Numbered from the stretch's first letter, positions 17,893-26,364 are shown. The stretch is DNA of 64,000 nt from Catellatospora tritici (GCF_019083965.1 NZ_JAHRCY010000019.1:62001-126000), one strand, 5' to 3'. Numbers and translations are program-made. Notes: generated by a model not told the origin, from the sequence alone.

Positions 17893-18973
17893 ACAGTCCT
17901 CGTTGGAGCATTCGTACCGGCGCCTGCTTCAGGCCTATCCGCGCTTCTACCGCCGCGAACGCGGGTTGGAGCTACTCACCACCCTGCTGGACGCGTCCAG
18001 GCCGGGCCAGCTGCGGGCTTCTCGGGACGAGGCGGTCCACCTGCTGCTGTCCGGGCTGAGATACCGGCTCGCGCCGCCCGGACGGGTGGCCAAGGCCGTG
18101 GTCGGCGTGGCGGCGCTGTGGGCGGCGGTCGTGCTCAGCGGAGTCGGCGCCTACCTCGCCTGGGGTGCGCCGTCGACCGAACGGCCGGAGCTCACCGAGA
18201 CCAGGATCGCCGCCCTCGGTGACGCCCTCGCCGGGCAACACGCCTCGTGGGTCGACGTCACCGCCCCGGACCGACTCGATATGGCGTACTCGTACCTGAG
18301 CCACGGCGACTTCCAGAACTTCGCCGCGGAGGGCTGGTCCGGAGCGCGACCGGCACCGGCTGCCCACGTGCGCGGGTACCGGTACCCCTCGACGGCGCAA
18401 GCCGCCTTCCATGCCGCGTACCTGCGACTGCGTGCCGAGGGATGGCAGACCGGCAGCGTCAGCGCGCTCGACTCCTACACGCGCCCCGTGTTCTGGGCGT
18501 CGCGCGACGGGCTCCTGCTGCGGGTGGAGGCGACCGCTCCCAGCGAGTACCAGGCGTCGCTGCTCCTTCGCTTCTACCAGGTCGAACCGAGTGGTGTGCC
18601 CGTCGCCGCGCTCGCCGGGTTCCTCCTCGGGCTGGCCGTGAGCTGGCCGGTGCTGACCTGGCTGGCGCATCGCTTCGTCCGCACGCCGCGAGCGGACCGG
18701 ATCCTGGCCCTCTGCCTCGCCGTACCGGCCCTCTACGCGTGCGCGGCCAACACGGCGGACAGCCTGCTCAGCATGGTGCCGGACCCCGAATCGGGCGGCG
18801 TCCTGCTCGCCGCCGACTTCATGTATCCGCTGGCGAACCAGGTGCAGAACCCACTGGCCGCGATCGTCATCGCGGTCGGCCTGGCCACCACCCTCGGCGT
18901 CATCGTGTGCACGCCGTTCCGCCGCGTTTTCGCCGGTCCAGCACCGTCGCTCGACACGGTCGCCGAGCGCTGA
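17885..18973 (+). CDS. Membrane protein of unknown function coupled to PadR
   Basis: 362 aa from ATG 17885, which overlaps the PadR stop by 8 bases. The first 60 residues (HSYRRLLQAYPRFYRRERG) look like the cytosolic prefix found on actinobacterial permease-like proteins partnered with PadR. Four hydrophobic helices are visible at about 70-93, 239-258, 277-297 and 325-346. A soluble, probably extracytoplasmic, domain lies between the first and second. No transport motif is visible, so the function is unknown. Regulation with PadR is inferred from the overlap. Confidence 0.8.
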   Translation: MPEQSSLEHSYRRLLQAYPRFYRRERGLELLTTLLDASRPGQLRASRDEAVHLLLSGLRYRLAPPGRVAKAVVGVAALWAAVVLSGVGAYLAWGAPSTERPELTETRIAALGDALAGQHASWVDVTAPDRLDMAYSYLSHGDFQNFAAEGWSGARPAPAAHVRGYRYPSTAQAAFHAAYLRLRAEGWQTGSVSALDSYTRPVFWASRDGLLLRVEATAPSEYQASLLLRFYQVEPSGVPVAALAGFLLGLAVSWPVLTWLAHRFVRTPRADRILALCLAVPALYACAANTADSLLSMVPDPESGGVLLAADFMYPLANQVQNPLAAIVIAVGLATTLGVIVCTPFRRVFAGPAPSLDTVAER

Positions 18974-19080
18974 ACCAGCCGTCGCACGGTGGCCGGTCGG
19001 CAACGTCCAGGCCGCCCACCGTGCTCCAGGTCCGGACGAGCCGGGGTCGGCTGCCCCACCGGCTCACTCGTCCCGCACTA

Positions 19081-19105
19081 CGCCGGGCTGGACCGCAGCC
19101 CGGCG
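19081..19105. terminator. Hairpin between convergent genes
   Basis: Perfect 9-bp inverted repeat (19081-19089 and 19097-19105) with a 7-base loop in the 147-bp gap between the rightward membrane-protein gene and the leftward oxidoreductase gene. It probably terminates at least one of them. Confidence 0.55.
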
Positions 19106-19120
19106 CCGTGAGCCCCGCCC

Positions 19121-20374
19121 CTACCTCGCGACGGTGATGACGGTGCCGTCGAGGCGGGCCTGTTCGGCGGCGAAGGTCGCCAGGTGCGAGTTCAGCGTCT
19201 GGGCGGGGCCGGACAGGATGTGTCCAGGATCGCCGGTGGCCACCGCCGTCACGAAGGCGTCCATCAGGGCCGCGTCGCCGCCGCCGTGGCCGCCCGCGGC
19301 GTCGGCGCCGCCGACCGTGCTGGGGTCGTGCCGGGTGGTGGCGCCGGTGACGAAGTCGTGCACGGTGATGTCGTCGCCCTCGCAGACCAGCTCGCCACGG
19401 GTGCCGAACAGCCGGGTGCGCCGGTGGCCGCCGGTGTTGAACGCGTTCATGGTGAACACCGCGCTGACGCCGCCGTCGAACTCCATCGCGACGACCTGGT
19501 GGTCCACCACGTCGTTGTCGCAGGCGTAGACGCAGCGGCCGTACGGCCCCTCGCGCAGGGCGGCCAGCAGCGCCTCCTCGGTGAAGACCGGCGTGACCAC
19601 GCTCAGCGGCCAGGAGTGGCGCCCCTGTGCGAGCCGCCCGCCGTAGAGCCGCTTCGCCGAGTATGGGCAGTCGGGTTCGACCGCGCAGTCCAGGCACCGG
19701 TCGGCCGCGCCTTCGGGGCGGTGCTCGGGGCGGAAGTGGCGCAGGCCGCCGAAACTGGACACGCGGGCGATGTCGCGGCCGACGATGTGCTGCAGCCAGT
19801 CGAGGTCGTGGCAGGACTTGGCCAGCAGCATGAAGCTGGACAGGTCCTGGCGGCGCCAGTTGCCGCGGACGAACGAGTGGGCCTGGTGCCAGAAGCCGAC
19901 GGGCTCGTGGTGCTGCACCGACACGATCTCGCCGATCGCCCCGGCGTCGACGAGCTGCTTGACCATCCGCGTGTACGGCGCGTACCGCAGCACGTGGCAC
20001 ACCGCGAGCAGCACCCCCGCCTCGCGTACGGCGTCGACCACGCGGACGCAGTCCGCCGGGGTGGGTGCCATCGGCTTCTCCAGCATGATGTGCAGCCCGG
20101 CACCGGCGGCGGCCACGGCGGGCTCGACGTGCCCGGAGTCCTGGGTAGCGATAACGGCCGCGTCGATGTCAAGGCCCGCCGCGAGCAGTTCTCGCCAGTC
20201 CGGATACCGGTGCTGCTCGGCGATGCCGTGCTCGGCGGCAAGGCGTTCGCGCCGGTCCGGGTCGGGCTCGGCCACGGCGACGACGCGGGCGCGGTCGGGG
20301 TTGGCCAGGGCCCAGCGGGCGTAGCCGGTGCCGCGGTCTCCGGCGCCGATCAGCGCGAGGCGTACGGGTTCCAT
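19121..20374 (-). CDS. Gfo/Idh/MocA-family oxidoreductase
   Basis: 417-aa NAD(P)-dependent dehydrogenase of the glucose-fructose oxidoreductase / myo-inositol dehydrogenase family, likely acting on a sugar or cyclitol. The Rossmann fingerprint LIGAGDRGTGY is at residues 8-18 and the signature EKPM at about 98-101. The region CLDCAVEPDCPY gives a Cys cluster seen in some larger members. The start is ATG 20374, which has GGAGGAG at 20381-20387. It is transcribed from the LacI-like operator promoter at 20407-20435. No sugar transporter or kinase adjoins it, so the substrate is open. Confidence 0.9.
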   Translation of the reverse strand: MEPVRLALIGAGDRGTGYARWALANPDRARVVAVAEPDPDRRERLAAEHGIAEQHRYPDWRELLAAGLDIDAAVIATQDSGHVEPAVAAAGAGLHIMLEKPMAPTPADCVRVVDAVREAGVLLAVCHVLRYAPYTRMVKQLVDAGAIGEIVSVQHHEPVGFWHQAHSFVRGNWRRQDLSSFMLLAKSCHDLDWLQHIVGRDIARVSSFGGLRHFRPEHRPEGAADRCLDCAVEPDCPYSAKRLYGGRLAQGRHSWPLSVVTPVFTEEALLAALREGPYGRCVYACDNDVVDHQVVAMEFDGGVSAVFTMNAFNTGGHRRTRLFGTRGELVCEGDDITVHDFVTGATTRHDPSTVGGADAAGGHGGGDAALMDAFVTAVATGDPGHILSGPAQTLNSHLATFAAEQARLDGTVITVAR

Positions 20375-20406
20375 GCTCACTCCTCCAGGTCCTGGCTGCC
20401 CCGGGA

Positions 20407-20435
20407 ACACTAGTAAGCGGTTTCCATACGGGCAA
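20407..20435 (-). promoter_or_regulatory. Promoter with LacI-type operator in the spacer
   Basis: On the minus strand a -35 TTGCCC (20430-20435) and a -10 TAGTGT (20407-20412) are separated by 17 bp. The spacer contains GGAAACCGCTTAC (20413-20425), which resembles operators of LacI-family sugar regulators with a central CG. This suggests carbohydrate control of the oxidoreductase. It is a pattern match only. Confidence 0.45.
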
Positions 20436-20438
20436 GCC

Positions 20439-20993
20439 TCAGGGCTGGTCTGCGGTCAGATAGCGCTGGATGGTCGGCCCGAGCCAGGCGACCAGGTCCG
20501 CTTCGGACAGCGCCGCCGCCGCCGGAATCCGCAGCAGGTAGCGGGCCAGCCCGATGCCGAGCATCTGGGCGCTCACCAGCGCGGCGCGGGCGGGTGCCTC
20601 GGTCGGGTCGGCCACGATTCGGGCCACCACCGGACCCAGTTGCCGGGCGAAGATCTCGCGCAGCCGGTCGGCGGCCCCGTCGTTGGTGACGCCGGTGCGC
20701 AGCAGCACCTGCAGTGCCTCGTCCTCCTCCCAGCGCCGTAGGAAGTGCCGCACGAACGCCGGGCCCGCCTGCTCACGCGGGACGTCGCCGAGCAGGTCCA
20801 GCCGCAGGTCGAAGTCGGCGGCGGCCGCGAACAGCTTCTCCTTGCTGCCGAAGTAGCGCATGACCATGGCCGGGTCGATGTTCGCGTCGGCGGCGACGGC
20901 GCGGATCGTGGTGCGCTCGTACCCGTCGGCGGCGAACCGCTCACGGGCCGCCGCCAGGATGATCGACATGGTCTCCGCGGACGATCGCCTCAT
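20439..20993 (-). CDS. TetR-family repressor
   Basis: 184-aa one-component repressor. The N-terminal helix-turn-helix is typical: TMSIILAAARERFAADGYERTTIRAVAADANIDPAMVMRYFGSK. The rest is an all-helical ligand and dimer domain of TetR C33-like shape. The start codon (20993) abuts the first operator base, so the repressor should shut off its own gene as well as the divergent flavin monooxygenase. A substrate or product of that enzyme is the natural inducer candidate. Confidence 0.93.
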   Translation of the reverse strand: MRRSSAETMSIILAAARERFAADGYERTTIRAVAADANIDPAMVMRYFGSKEKLFAAAADFDLRLDLLGDVPREQAGPAFVRHFLRRWEEDEALQVLLRTGVTNDGAADRLREIFARQLGPVVARIVADPTEAPARAALVSAQMLGIGLARYLLRIPAAAALSEADLVAWLGPTIQRYLTADQP

Positions 20994-21082
20994 GTCAACA
21001 ACCGTAGGCCAACAAGCGTTGACAAATCAAGTCACCCGCGCCTAACGTGAATGTCAACAGGCGTTGGCCAACAGTTGTTGAC
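20994..21082. promoter_or_regulatory. Double operator: four 16-bp TetR sites around two divergent promoters
   Basis: Four copies of GYCAAC-N4-GTTGRC occur in two overlapping pairs: 20994-21009 (one mismatch) with 21008-21023, and 21053-21068 with 21067-21082. Each pair forms a 30-bp unit ending GTCAAC...GTTGAC with GGCC at its centre. A rightward promoter has -35 TTGACA (21019-21024) inside site 2 and -10 TAACGT (21043-21048). A TTGACA on the other strand (21052-21057) lies in site 3. Binding would block both genes. The last pair reaches the monooxygenase ribosome binding site AGGAGGAG (21083-21090). Confidence 0.8.
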
Positions 21083-21092
21083 AGGAGGAGCC

Positions 21093-22238
21093 ATGCTCAC
21101 CCCCACCGTGGACGTGCTGGTCGTCGGGGCCGGTCCGGCCGGGCTGACCACTGCGGTCGTGCTCGCCCAGCACGGCCGATCGGTCACGCTCGTGGACGCA
21201 CAGGCCGAGGGCGCCAACACGTCGCGGGCCGCCGTGGTGCACCCGCGCACGCTGGAACTACTGGAGCCCTACGGCGTCGCCGCGCCGCTGGTGGCCAAGG
21301 GCGTGCACACCCCGCGCTTCACCATCCGCGACCGCGACCGGGTGCTGCTGTCGGTGCCGTTCGGGCAGCTACCGACGGCGTACCCGTACACCCTGATGAT
21401 CTCGCAGGCCGACACCGAGGCCGCCTTGCTGGCCCGTTTCCAGCAGCTCGGCGGGATGGTGCTGCGCCCCGCCCGGGTGGCGGCGATCGCGCAGGACGAC
21501 GCCGGGGTGACCGCGACGCTCGACGACGGCCGCGAGATCCGCGCGGGCTACCTGGTCGGCGCCGACGGCATGCACAGCACCGTGCGCGAGAGCGTCGGCA
21601 TCGGGTTCGACGGCGCGGCGTACGCGGAGTCGTTCGTGCTGGCCGACGTGCGGCTGAGCGGCGGGGTGCCCCAGGGCGAGGTCATGCTCTACTTCTCGCC
21701 CGCCGGACTGGTCGTCCTCGCGCCGCTGCCGGGCGGGTCGTACCGGATCGTCGCGACCGTCGACGAGGCGCCCGCGCAGCCCGACACGGCATTCGTGCAG
21801 CGGCTGCTGGACGTTCGCGGGCCGCGGGCCGAGCCCGTGGTGGTGCACGAGGTGCGGTGGGGGTCGCGGTTCCGGGTGCACCACCGCATCGCCGACACGT
21901 ACCGGCGCGGCCGGGTGCTGCTGGCCGGAGACGCAGCGCACGTGCACTCCCCGGCCGGCGGCCAGGGCATGAACCTCGGCATCGGCGACGCCGTCGCCCT
22001 CGGCGAAGCCCTCGACGGGGTGCTGGGCGGTGCCTCGGACGACGAGCTCGACGCGTACGCCGCCCGGCAGCGCGGCTTCGCCGAGCAGGTCGTGTCGATG
22101 GCCGACCGGCTCACCACGCTGGCGACGATCGCAGCCGCCCGGCGCCCGCTGCGCAATCTGGCTCTCGGCGTGGTCGGCCGCGTCCCCGCCGTCCGGCACC
22201 GCCTGGCCTGGCAGCTGTCCGGCCTCAACCGCCGGTGA
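21093..22238 (+). CDS. FAD-dependent aromatic monooxygenase
   Basis: 381-aa group A flavoprotein monooxygenase (p-hydroxybenzoate hydroxylase/UbiH fold) that hydroxylates a small, usually aromatic, substrate with NAD(P)H and O2. FAD-binding motifs are VVGAGPAGL at about 9-17, the DG motif VGADGMHSTV at about 155-164 and the GD motif LAGDAAHVHSPAGGQGMN at about 275-292. The start ATG 21093 follows AGGAGGAG. It lacks the C-terminal thioredoxin-like domain of larger phenol hydroxylases. The divergent TetR and shared operators make it a substrate-inducible detoxification or resistance-type enzyme. It ends before a repeated terminator-like palindrome. Confidence 0.92.
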   Translation: MLTPTVDVLVVGAGPAGLTTAVVLAQHGRSVTLVDAQAEGANTSRAAVVHPRTLELLEPYGVAAPLVAKGVHTPRFTIRDRDRVLLSVPFGQLPTAYPYTLMISQADTEAALLARFQQLGGMVLRPARVAAIAQDDAGVTATLDDGREIRAGYLVGADGMHSTVRESVGIGFDGAAYAESFVLADVRLSGGVPQGEVMLYFSPAGLVVLAPLPGGSYRIVATVDEAPAQPDTAFVQRLLDVRGPRAEPVVVHEVRWGSRFRVHHRIADTYRRGRVLLAGDAAHVHSPAGGQGMNLGIGDAVALGEALDGVLGGASDDELDAYAARQRGFAEQVVSMADRLTTLATIAAARRPLRNLALGVVGRVPAVRHRLAWQLSGLNRR

Positions 22239-22337
22239 CCCGCCACCGGACACCGCGCCCGCCACCCCAGCGCGCCACGCCGCCACCCAGCACGCCGCGC
22301 CTGTCACCCAGCACGCCGCGCCCGCCTCCGGCGGTTT

Positions 22338-22383
22338 GGAAGGGCACCTTCTGCATCGGATTCCGATAAGAAGGTGCCCTTCC
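22338..22383. repeat. Dispersed terminator-like palindrome, copy 1
   Basis: A 13-bp perfect outer stem (22338-22350 and 22371-22383, GGAAGGGCACCTT type) surrounds a second small stem ATCGG-ATT-CCGAT. It lies between convergent genes and can terminate both. The related copy at 39421-39464 shares the AAGAAGG..CCCTTCCTTACC design with a similar inner hairpin, so this is a dispersed element, not a chance hairpin. Confidence 0.8.
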
Positions 22384-22391
22384 TTACCTCG

Positions 22392-24410
22392 CTAGCGGGT
22401 GGTGCAGAGGGCGCCGTTGAGGGTGAAGAGTGCCGGTGGGACGTTCGGGCCCGAGTAGCCGCCCACGAAGCCGACGTTGACCGTCGCGCCGGGGGCGATC
22501 ACCTTGTTGAAGTCGGCGTTGGTGGCCAGGACCGAGTTGCCGGTCGCGCTCCAGGTGCCGTTCCAGCCGCCGGAGAACTGCTGCCAGGCGGTCGGCCAGG
22601 AGAAGGCCAGGTTCCAGGTGTCGATCGGGTTGGTGCCGGTGTTGGTGATGTCGATGCTGCCGACGTAGCCGTTGCCCCAGTCGTTGACGTCGGCGAACGT
22701 CACGGCGCAGGAGGAGCCGGCCGGGGTGCCGGTCTGGAAGATGACCGGTGCCGAGGCCCACGAGACGCGGCCCGAACCGTCGCGGGCGATCACGTTGACG
22801 GTGTAGCGGGTGCCGGGCCGCAGGTTGTGCGCCGTGAAGGTGGTGGCGGTGGTCTCGCCCCACTGCTCGGTGATGGCGCCGTTCTGGCGGTGGATCTCGT
22901 ACTTGAGGCCGGTGCCTGCCGAGGCGGTCCAGGTGAGGGTCGCGTCGGTGGCGGTGACGGCACTCGCCACGGGACGGCCGGGGCGGGCCGGACCGGCGGT
23001 GGAGCCGGTCGGGTGCAGGACCAGGGTGGTCAGCGAGTACGGCGCGAGCGTGACCGAGGTGGCGCTGCCGGTCGTGGTGGTGATGGCGGTGCCGCCGTTG
23101 CCGTAGCTGAGCACCTGCGCGCTCGCGGCCGGGGAGTAGCCGGCGTAGCTCAGGGTCACCGGCTTGGCCGCCGCCGGATCCTCGTTGACCAGCAGAACGG
23201 CCAGGTCGCCGTTGGCGCGCCGGGCGGCGTGCACCTTGACCAGCGGGTCGGAGGCGGCGGCCCTGAGCAGCTGGTCGCCGGGCCGGGCGAACTTCGACAG
23301 CATGGCCAGCGCGTGGTACGGCGCGAACGGCGTGTTCAGCGCGGGTTCGCAAACGCTGCCGTCGCTGTTGCAGCCGCCGCTGGACAGCAGGCCGAAGTCG
23401 CCATAGTCGGGCTGGCCCTCGACGGTGGAGGTGGTGCCGATGCCGTTGTGGACGTTCCACCAGTCGACGGTGAAGACACCGGCCGCGACCAGCGAGGCGT
23501 ACGCGTCGGCGGCGAACAGGGCCCCGGGCTGGGTGTTCTGGCCGTACCCGGCGTTGATCTCGGTGAGGGAGATGCCGAGGTCCTTGTGCGCGTACTTGTC
23601 GATCTGCCGACGCACCAGCCAGACCGCGTCGGTGACCTGCGCGGTCTTGGACAGCGCGTCGGCGGCCCCGGAGCCGCCCGGGTACCAGTGCAGGATCACG
23701 AAGTCGACCGAGGGACCGGCGATCGACAGCACGACCTGGTTCCAGGTGCCCGCGTCCCCGCCCGCGACGATGCCGTCGGGCCAGTTGCCGGGCGTGGTCA
23801 GCACCGCGCCGATCTTGACGGTCGGATCGACGGCCTTCATGGCCTGAGCGAACTGCTTGACGTTCTCCGCGTACGCGGCCGGGCTCTTGTCGGCGTGGTC
23901 GTCGGCCTCCCACGCGGAGCCGTAGTGGCCGTTGCCGTAGAGCTCGTTGCCGATCTCCCAGTACTTCACGCCGTAGTGCTTCTCGACGTTGGCATAGCGC
24001 ACCCAGTCGGCGGCCTCCTGCGGCGTACCGGTGCCGTAGTTGGCGATCACCACCGCCTGCGAGCCCGCGCGCTGGACCCCGGCCATGAAGTGGTCGAAGT
24101 CGGTGTTCGGCGCGACGTAGCCGCCGGGGGCGGTGTTGTCGCGCCAGTGGTAGATGTCGGAGTACGACCCGCCGGGGTAGCGCATGGCCTGCACCCCGGC
24201 GTTCTTCATCAGGTCGGCGACGGCGTTCGTGCCGAGTTCGGCGTCCCAGACGGCGTGGTTGACGCCGATCGAGGCGTCACCGACGCTCTCCAGCCCGGCG
24301 CGGGCGTTGACGGAGACGGAGACGGTGGTGTCGGCCTGCGCCTGGGCGGGCGGGACGGCCAGGGTGGCGGCTACCAGCGCGAACGCGAGCAGCGGTGTCC
24401 GTGGTTTCAT
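22392..24410 (-). CDS. Secreted glycoside hydrolase (clan A) with FN3 and cellulose-binding CBM2
   Basis: 672-aa secreted plant-polysaccharide hydrolase. The signal peptide covers about 1-26 (AQA|D). The catalytic (beta/alpha)8 domain (about 30-360) has WEIGNE with probable acid/base Glu156 and SLTEIN with probable nucleophile Glu284, the pattern of GH51/GH44-like enzymes such as arabinofuranosidases. A beta domain follows, then a fibronectin type III module (about 472-560) and a CBM2 (about 572-672) with conserved Trp residues for binding cellulose. Exact activity is uncertain. A CebR-like box 30 bp upstream of the start links it to cellulose use. Confidence 0.85.
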   Translation of the reverse strand: MKPRTPLLAFALVAATLAVPPAQAQADTTVSVSVNARAGLESVGDASIGVNHAVWDAELGTNAVADLMKNAGVQAMRYPGGSYSDIYHWRDNTAPGGYVAPNTDFDHFMAGVQRAGSQAVVIANYGTGTPQEAADWVRYANVEKHYGVKYWEIGNELYGNGHYGSAWEADDHADKSPAAYAENVKQFAQAMKAVDPTVKIGAVLTTPGNWPDGIVAGGDAGTWNQVVLSIAGPSVDFVILHWYPGGSGAADALSKTAQVTDAVWLVRRQIDKYAHKDLGISLTEINAGYGQNTQPGALFAADAYASLVAAGVFTVDWWNVHNGIGTTSTVEGQPDYGDFGLLSSGGCNSDGSVCEPALNTPFAPYHALAMLSKFARPGDQLLRAAASDPLVKVHAARRANGDLAVLLVNEDPAAAKPVTLSYAGYSPAASAQVLSYGNGGTAITTTTGSATSVTLAPYSLTTLVLHPTGSTAGPARPGRPVASAVTATDATLTWTASAGTGLKYEIHRQNGAITEQWGETTATTFTAHNLRPGTRYTVNVIARDGSGRVSWASAPVIFQTGTPAGSSCAVTFADVNDWGNGYVGSIDITNTGTNPIDTWNLAFSWPTAWQQFSGGWNGTWSATGNSVLATNADFNKVIAPGATVNVGFVGGYSGPNVPPALFTLNGALCTTR

Positions 24411-24439
24411 GCGGTTGCGTCCTTATCGGGAGCGATGAA

Positions 24440-24453
24440 TGGAAGCGCTCCCA
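24440..24453. promoter_or_regulatory. CebR-like operator
   Basis: TGGAAGCGCTCCCA differs at one position from TGGGAGCGCTCCCA, the established CebR box of Streptomyces cello-oligosaccharide genes. It lies 30 bp before the start codon of a cellulose-binding hydrolase, where binding would block transcription. Confidence 0.75.
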
Positions 24454-24510
24454 AGCGTCGTATGAAGACAACCGGGTGTCAACCACTGTTTTTAAAGGAT
24501 GACGTCCCGA

Positions 24511-24993
24511 CTAATCGCCTTCGGAAAGCCGCGTCGTGGCGTCACGTCCGGCTGCGTTGGCCCGGTCGAGGAAGTCGGCGATGACGCGCAACTGCGCCTC
24601 GTCGTAACCGGCGCAGATCTCGTCGAGGGAGGCGTTCATACCCGCGTACAGGCCGAAGATCTCGGCGCCCCGGTCGGTCACCGCCCGCAGCGTGACCGCG
24701 CGCCGGTCGGTGGGGTGCCGGTCGCGGACGATCCAGCCCGCGCGCTCCAGCCGGTCGAGGATGCCGGTGAGCGTGGCCGGGTGCAGGCCCGCCTGCCGGG
24801 CCAGGGCGCTGGGGCTCATCGAGCCGTGGCGACTGATCACGTCGAGGCAGTCCAGGTCGATGTCCCTGAGGTCGAGGCGACCGCTGACCTGCCGGTTGAG
24901 GATCGACAGCTGATTGCGCAGGTCACGCAGGGTCTGCTTGATGCCCGCCGTCAACCGGCGGCGGTCGCGGGCCTCACCTGTTACGGAAGTCAT
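24511..24993 (-). CDS. MarR-family transcriptional regulator
   Basis: 160-aa winged-helix repressor. The MarR core is visible: MSPSALARQAGLHPATLTGILDRLERAGWI for helix-turn-helix and RHPTDRRAVTLRAVTDRG for the wing with its conserved D-R-R. Flanking helices would form the dimer. It is divergent from an NmrA-like oxidoreductase across 92 bp that carries two direct repeats. One of these covers its own start codon, so autorepression and control of the neighbour are likely. No Cys-based redox sensor stands out. Confidence 0.92.
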   Translation of the reverse strand: MTSVTGEARDRRRLTAGIKQTLRDLRNQLSILNRQVSGRLDLRDIDLDCLDVISRHGSMSPSALARQAGLHPATLTGILDRLERAGWIVRDRHPTDRRAVTLRAVTDRGAEIFGLYAGMNASLDEICAGYDEAQLRVIADFLDRANAAGRDATTRLSEGD

Positions 24994-25043
24994 ATTGTAT
25001 GGACCTCGAACTCAGATAATACGATTCTCATATTGTACGGACC
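24991..25043. promoter_or_regulatory. Divergent promoter with two 15-bp direct repeats
   Basis: CATATTGTATGGACC (24991-25005) and CATATTGTACGGACC (25029-25043) differ by one base and are spaced 38 bp apart. The second contains a TATTGT (25031-25036) that suits a rightward -10. A TATTAT on the minus strand (25014-25019) suits the leftward one. They are candidate MarR sites. Confidence 0.5.
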
Positions 25044-25085
25044 ACATCGTCCTGGCGCGGCAACCCGCGCCGGAGAGGAAGCACG

Positions 25086-25748
25086 ATGCGCCTCACCCTA
25101 TTCGCCGCCACCGGCGGCATCGGCCGTCACATCCTGGCGCAGGCGACCGCCGCGGGTCACCAGGTCACCGCGGTCGTCCGCGACCCGGGAAAGCTGCCCG
25201 CGGGCGTACGCGCGGTCCAAGCCGACCTCAGCGCGCCCGACCCGCAGGCACTCGCCGACGCGGTGGCCGGGGCTGACGCGGTGCTGTCCGGGCTCGGGCC
25301 GCGCCGCCGCGCCGACTCCGGCGTCACCGCCCCGGGCACCCGCGCCGTCATCGCCGCGATGCAGGCCACCGGCGTACGCCGCATCGTGGTGGTCAGCGCC
25401 GCGCCCGTGGGCACCGTCGCCTCGCCCGGCAACCCGAACCCGCCCCGCCACGACCCCGGGGACGGCTTCTTCATCAGGTACGTCGGCGGCCCGCTGATCA
25501 AGGCGATCCTGCGCGAGCACTACGCCGACCTGGCCCTGATGGAGGACGCCCTGCGCGCCAGCGGCCTGGACTGGACCTCGTTCCGGCCGCCCCGACTCAC
25601 CGACAAGCCGCTGACCGGCCGCTATCACACCGCGCTGGGCCGCAACGCCCCCGGCGCGCTCGCGAGCCGGGCCGACGTCGCCCACGCCATGCTCGCCGCG
25701 CTCAGCCAGCCCGAGACCATCGGGCAGACCGTGGGCATCGCCAACTGA
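25086..25748 (+). CDS. NmrA-like NAD(P)-binding oxidoreductase
   Basis: 220-aa atypical short-chain dehydrogenase (SDR_a5/NmrA type) with the Rossmann motif LFAATGGIGRHI at residues 5-16 and the adenine-site VVRDPGKL. The catalytic Tyr-x3-Lys is not conserved in an obvious place, as in many NAD(P)H-sensing or flavin/NADPH reductase-like members. The start ATG 25086 is preceded by GGAGAGG. Divergence from MarR suggests induction by a small molecule or redox stress. Confidence 0.88.
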   Translation: MRLTLFAATGGIGRHILAQATAAGHQVTAVVRDPGKLPAGVRAVQADLSAPDPQALADAVAGADAVLSGLGPRRRADSGVTAPGTRAVIAAMQATGVRRIVVVSAAPVGTVASPGNPNPPRHDPGDGFFIRYVGGPLIKAILREHYADLALMEDALRASGLDWTSFRPPRLTDKPLTGRYHTALGRNAPGALASRADVAHAMLAALSQPETIGQTVGIAN

Positions 25749-25789
25749 CCCGCGAATGGCGCGCGCCGATCGGGGGTACGTCCCCGGGT

Positions 25790-25809
25790 GGCCGGTGCCA
25801 CCACCGGCC
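25790..25809 (+). terminator. Short hairpin after the oxidoreductase gene
   Basis: Perfect 8-bp inverted repeat (25790-25797 and 25802-25809) with a 4-base loop, 41 bases after the stop and 18 before the next start. It could terminate the oxidoreductase mRNA or act in the next gene's leader. Confidence 0.45.
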
Positions 25810-25827
25810 CCGACGAAGGGCACCGCC

Positions 25828-26364
25828 ATGAACCCGATCAGAGGGCTGTTCATCGTTGTCGCGGCGGCGGTCGCGGTGGCCACCGCCACGCCCGCCGCCG
25901 CCCAGGCCCAGCCGTCCGCGTACGACCAGTCGTACGTGATCTCGGCGCACCAGGCCTACCTGGCCGGTATCGCCGCCGCCGACCTGGCCGCGCAGCGCGG
26001 CACCGCGTCGCAGGTCAAGGACCTGGGCACCCGTTTCCACGACGAGTACACCAAGCTCGACGCCGACCTGGTGCCCCTGGCCGAGCGCCTCGGTGTGAAG
26101 CTGCCGGGCGAGGTGACCGAGAACCAGCAGGCCGTCACCGACCAGCTGAAACAGGCCACCGCCGGGCAGCCGTTCGACTGGCTGTGGCTGCGCACGCAGC
26201 GCGCCGCGACCGGCAACAGCCTGGACAACATCAGCCATGAGCGCAACTACGGCACCGACCTGGCGATCAAAGCACACGCCGAACAGGCGCTGAACACCAT
26301 CCGCGACCAGTACGTCGCGATCGACGAGGCCGGGGCGCAGCTGGGGACGTGGCCCGGCTGGTAG
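25828..26364 (+). CDS. Secreted DUF4142 (ferritin-like fold) protein
   Basis: 178-aa exported protein. The signal peptide covers about residues 1-25 (cleavage near AQA). The body matches DUF4142: an all-helical, ferritin-like domain with the pattern QAYLAGIAAADLAAQRG, Asp/His/Glu spaced on helices (FHDEYTKLDADL), then GVKLPGEV. The biochemical role of the family is not established. ATG 25828 is chosen because the signal peptide starts there. The open frame 5' of it is Pro/Arg-rich and unlike protein. It has the same direction as the preceding oxidoreductase gene but probably its own promoter. Confidence 0.85.
   Translation: MNPIRGLFIVVAAAVAVATATPAAAQAQPSAYDQSYVISAHQAYLAGIAAADLAAQRGTASQVKDLGTRFHDEYTKLDADLVPLAERLGVKLPGEVTENQQAVTDQLKQATAGQPFDWLWLRTQRAATGNSLDNISHERNYGTDLAIKAHAEQALNTIRDQYVAIDEAGAQLGTWPGW

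Noticed and set aside
22258..22330. Short repeats of CACCCAGCACGCCGCGCC as a tandem array
   Set aside because: Only two or three degenerate copies in a GC-rich gene tail; no spacer structure or function suggested.
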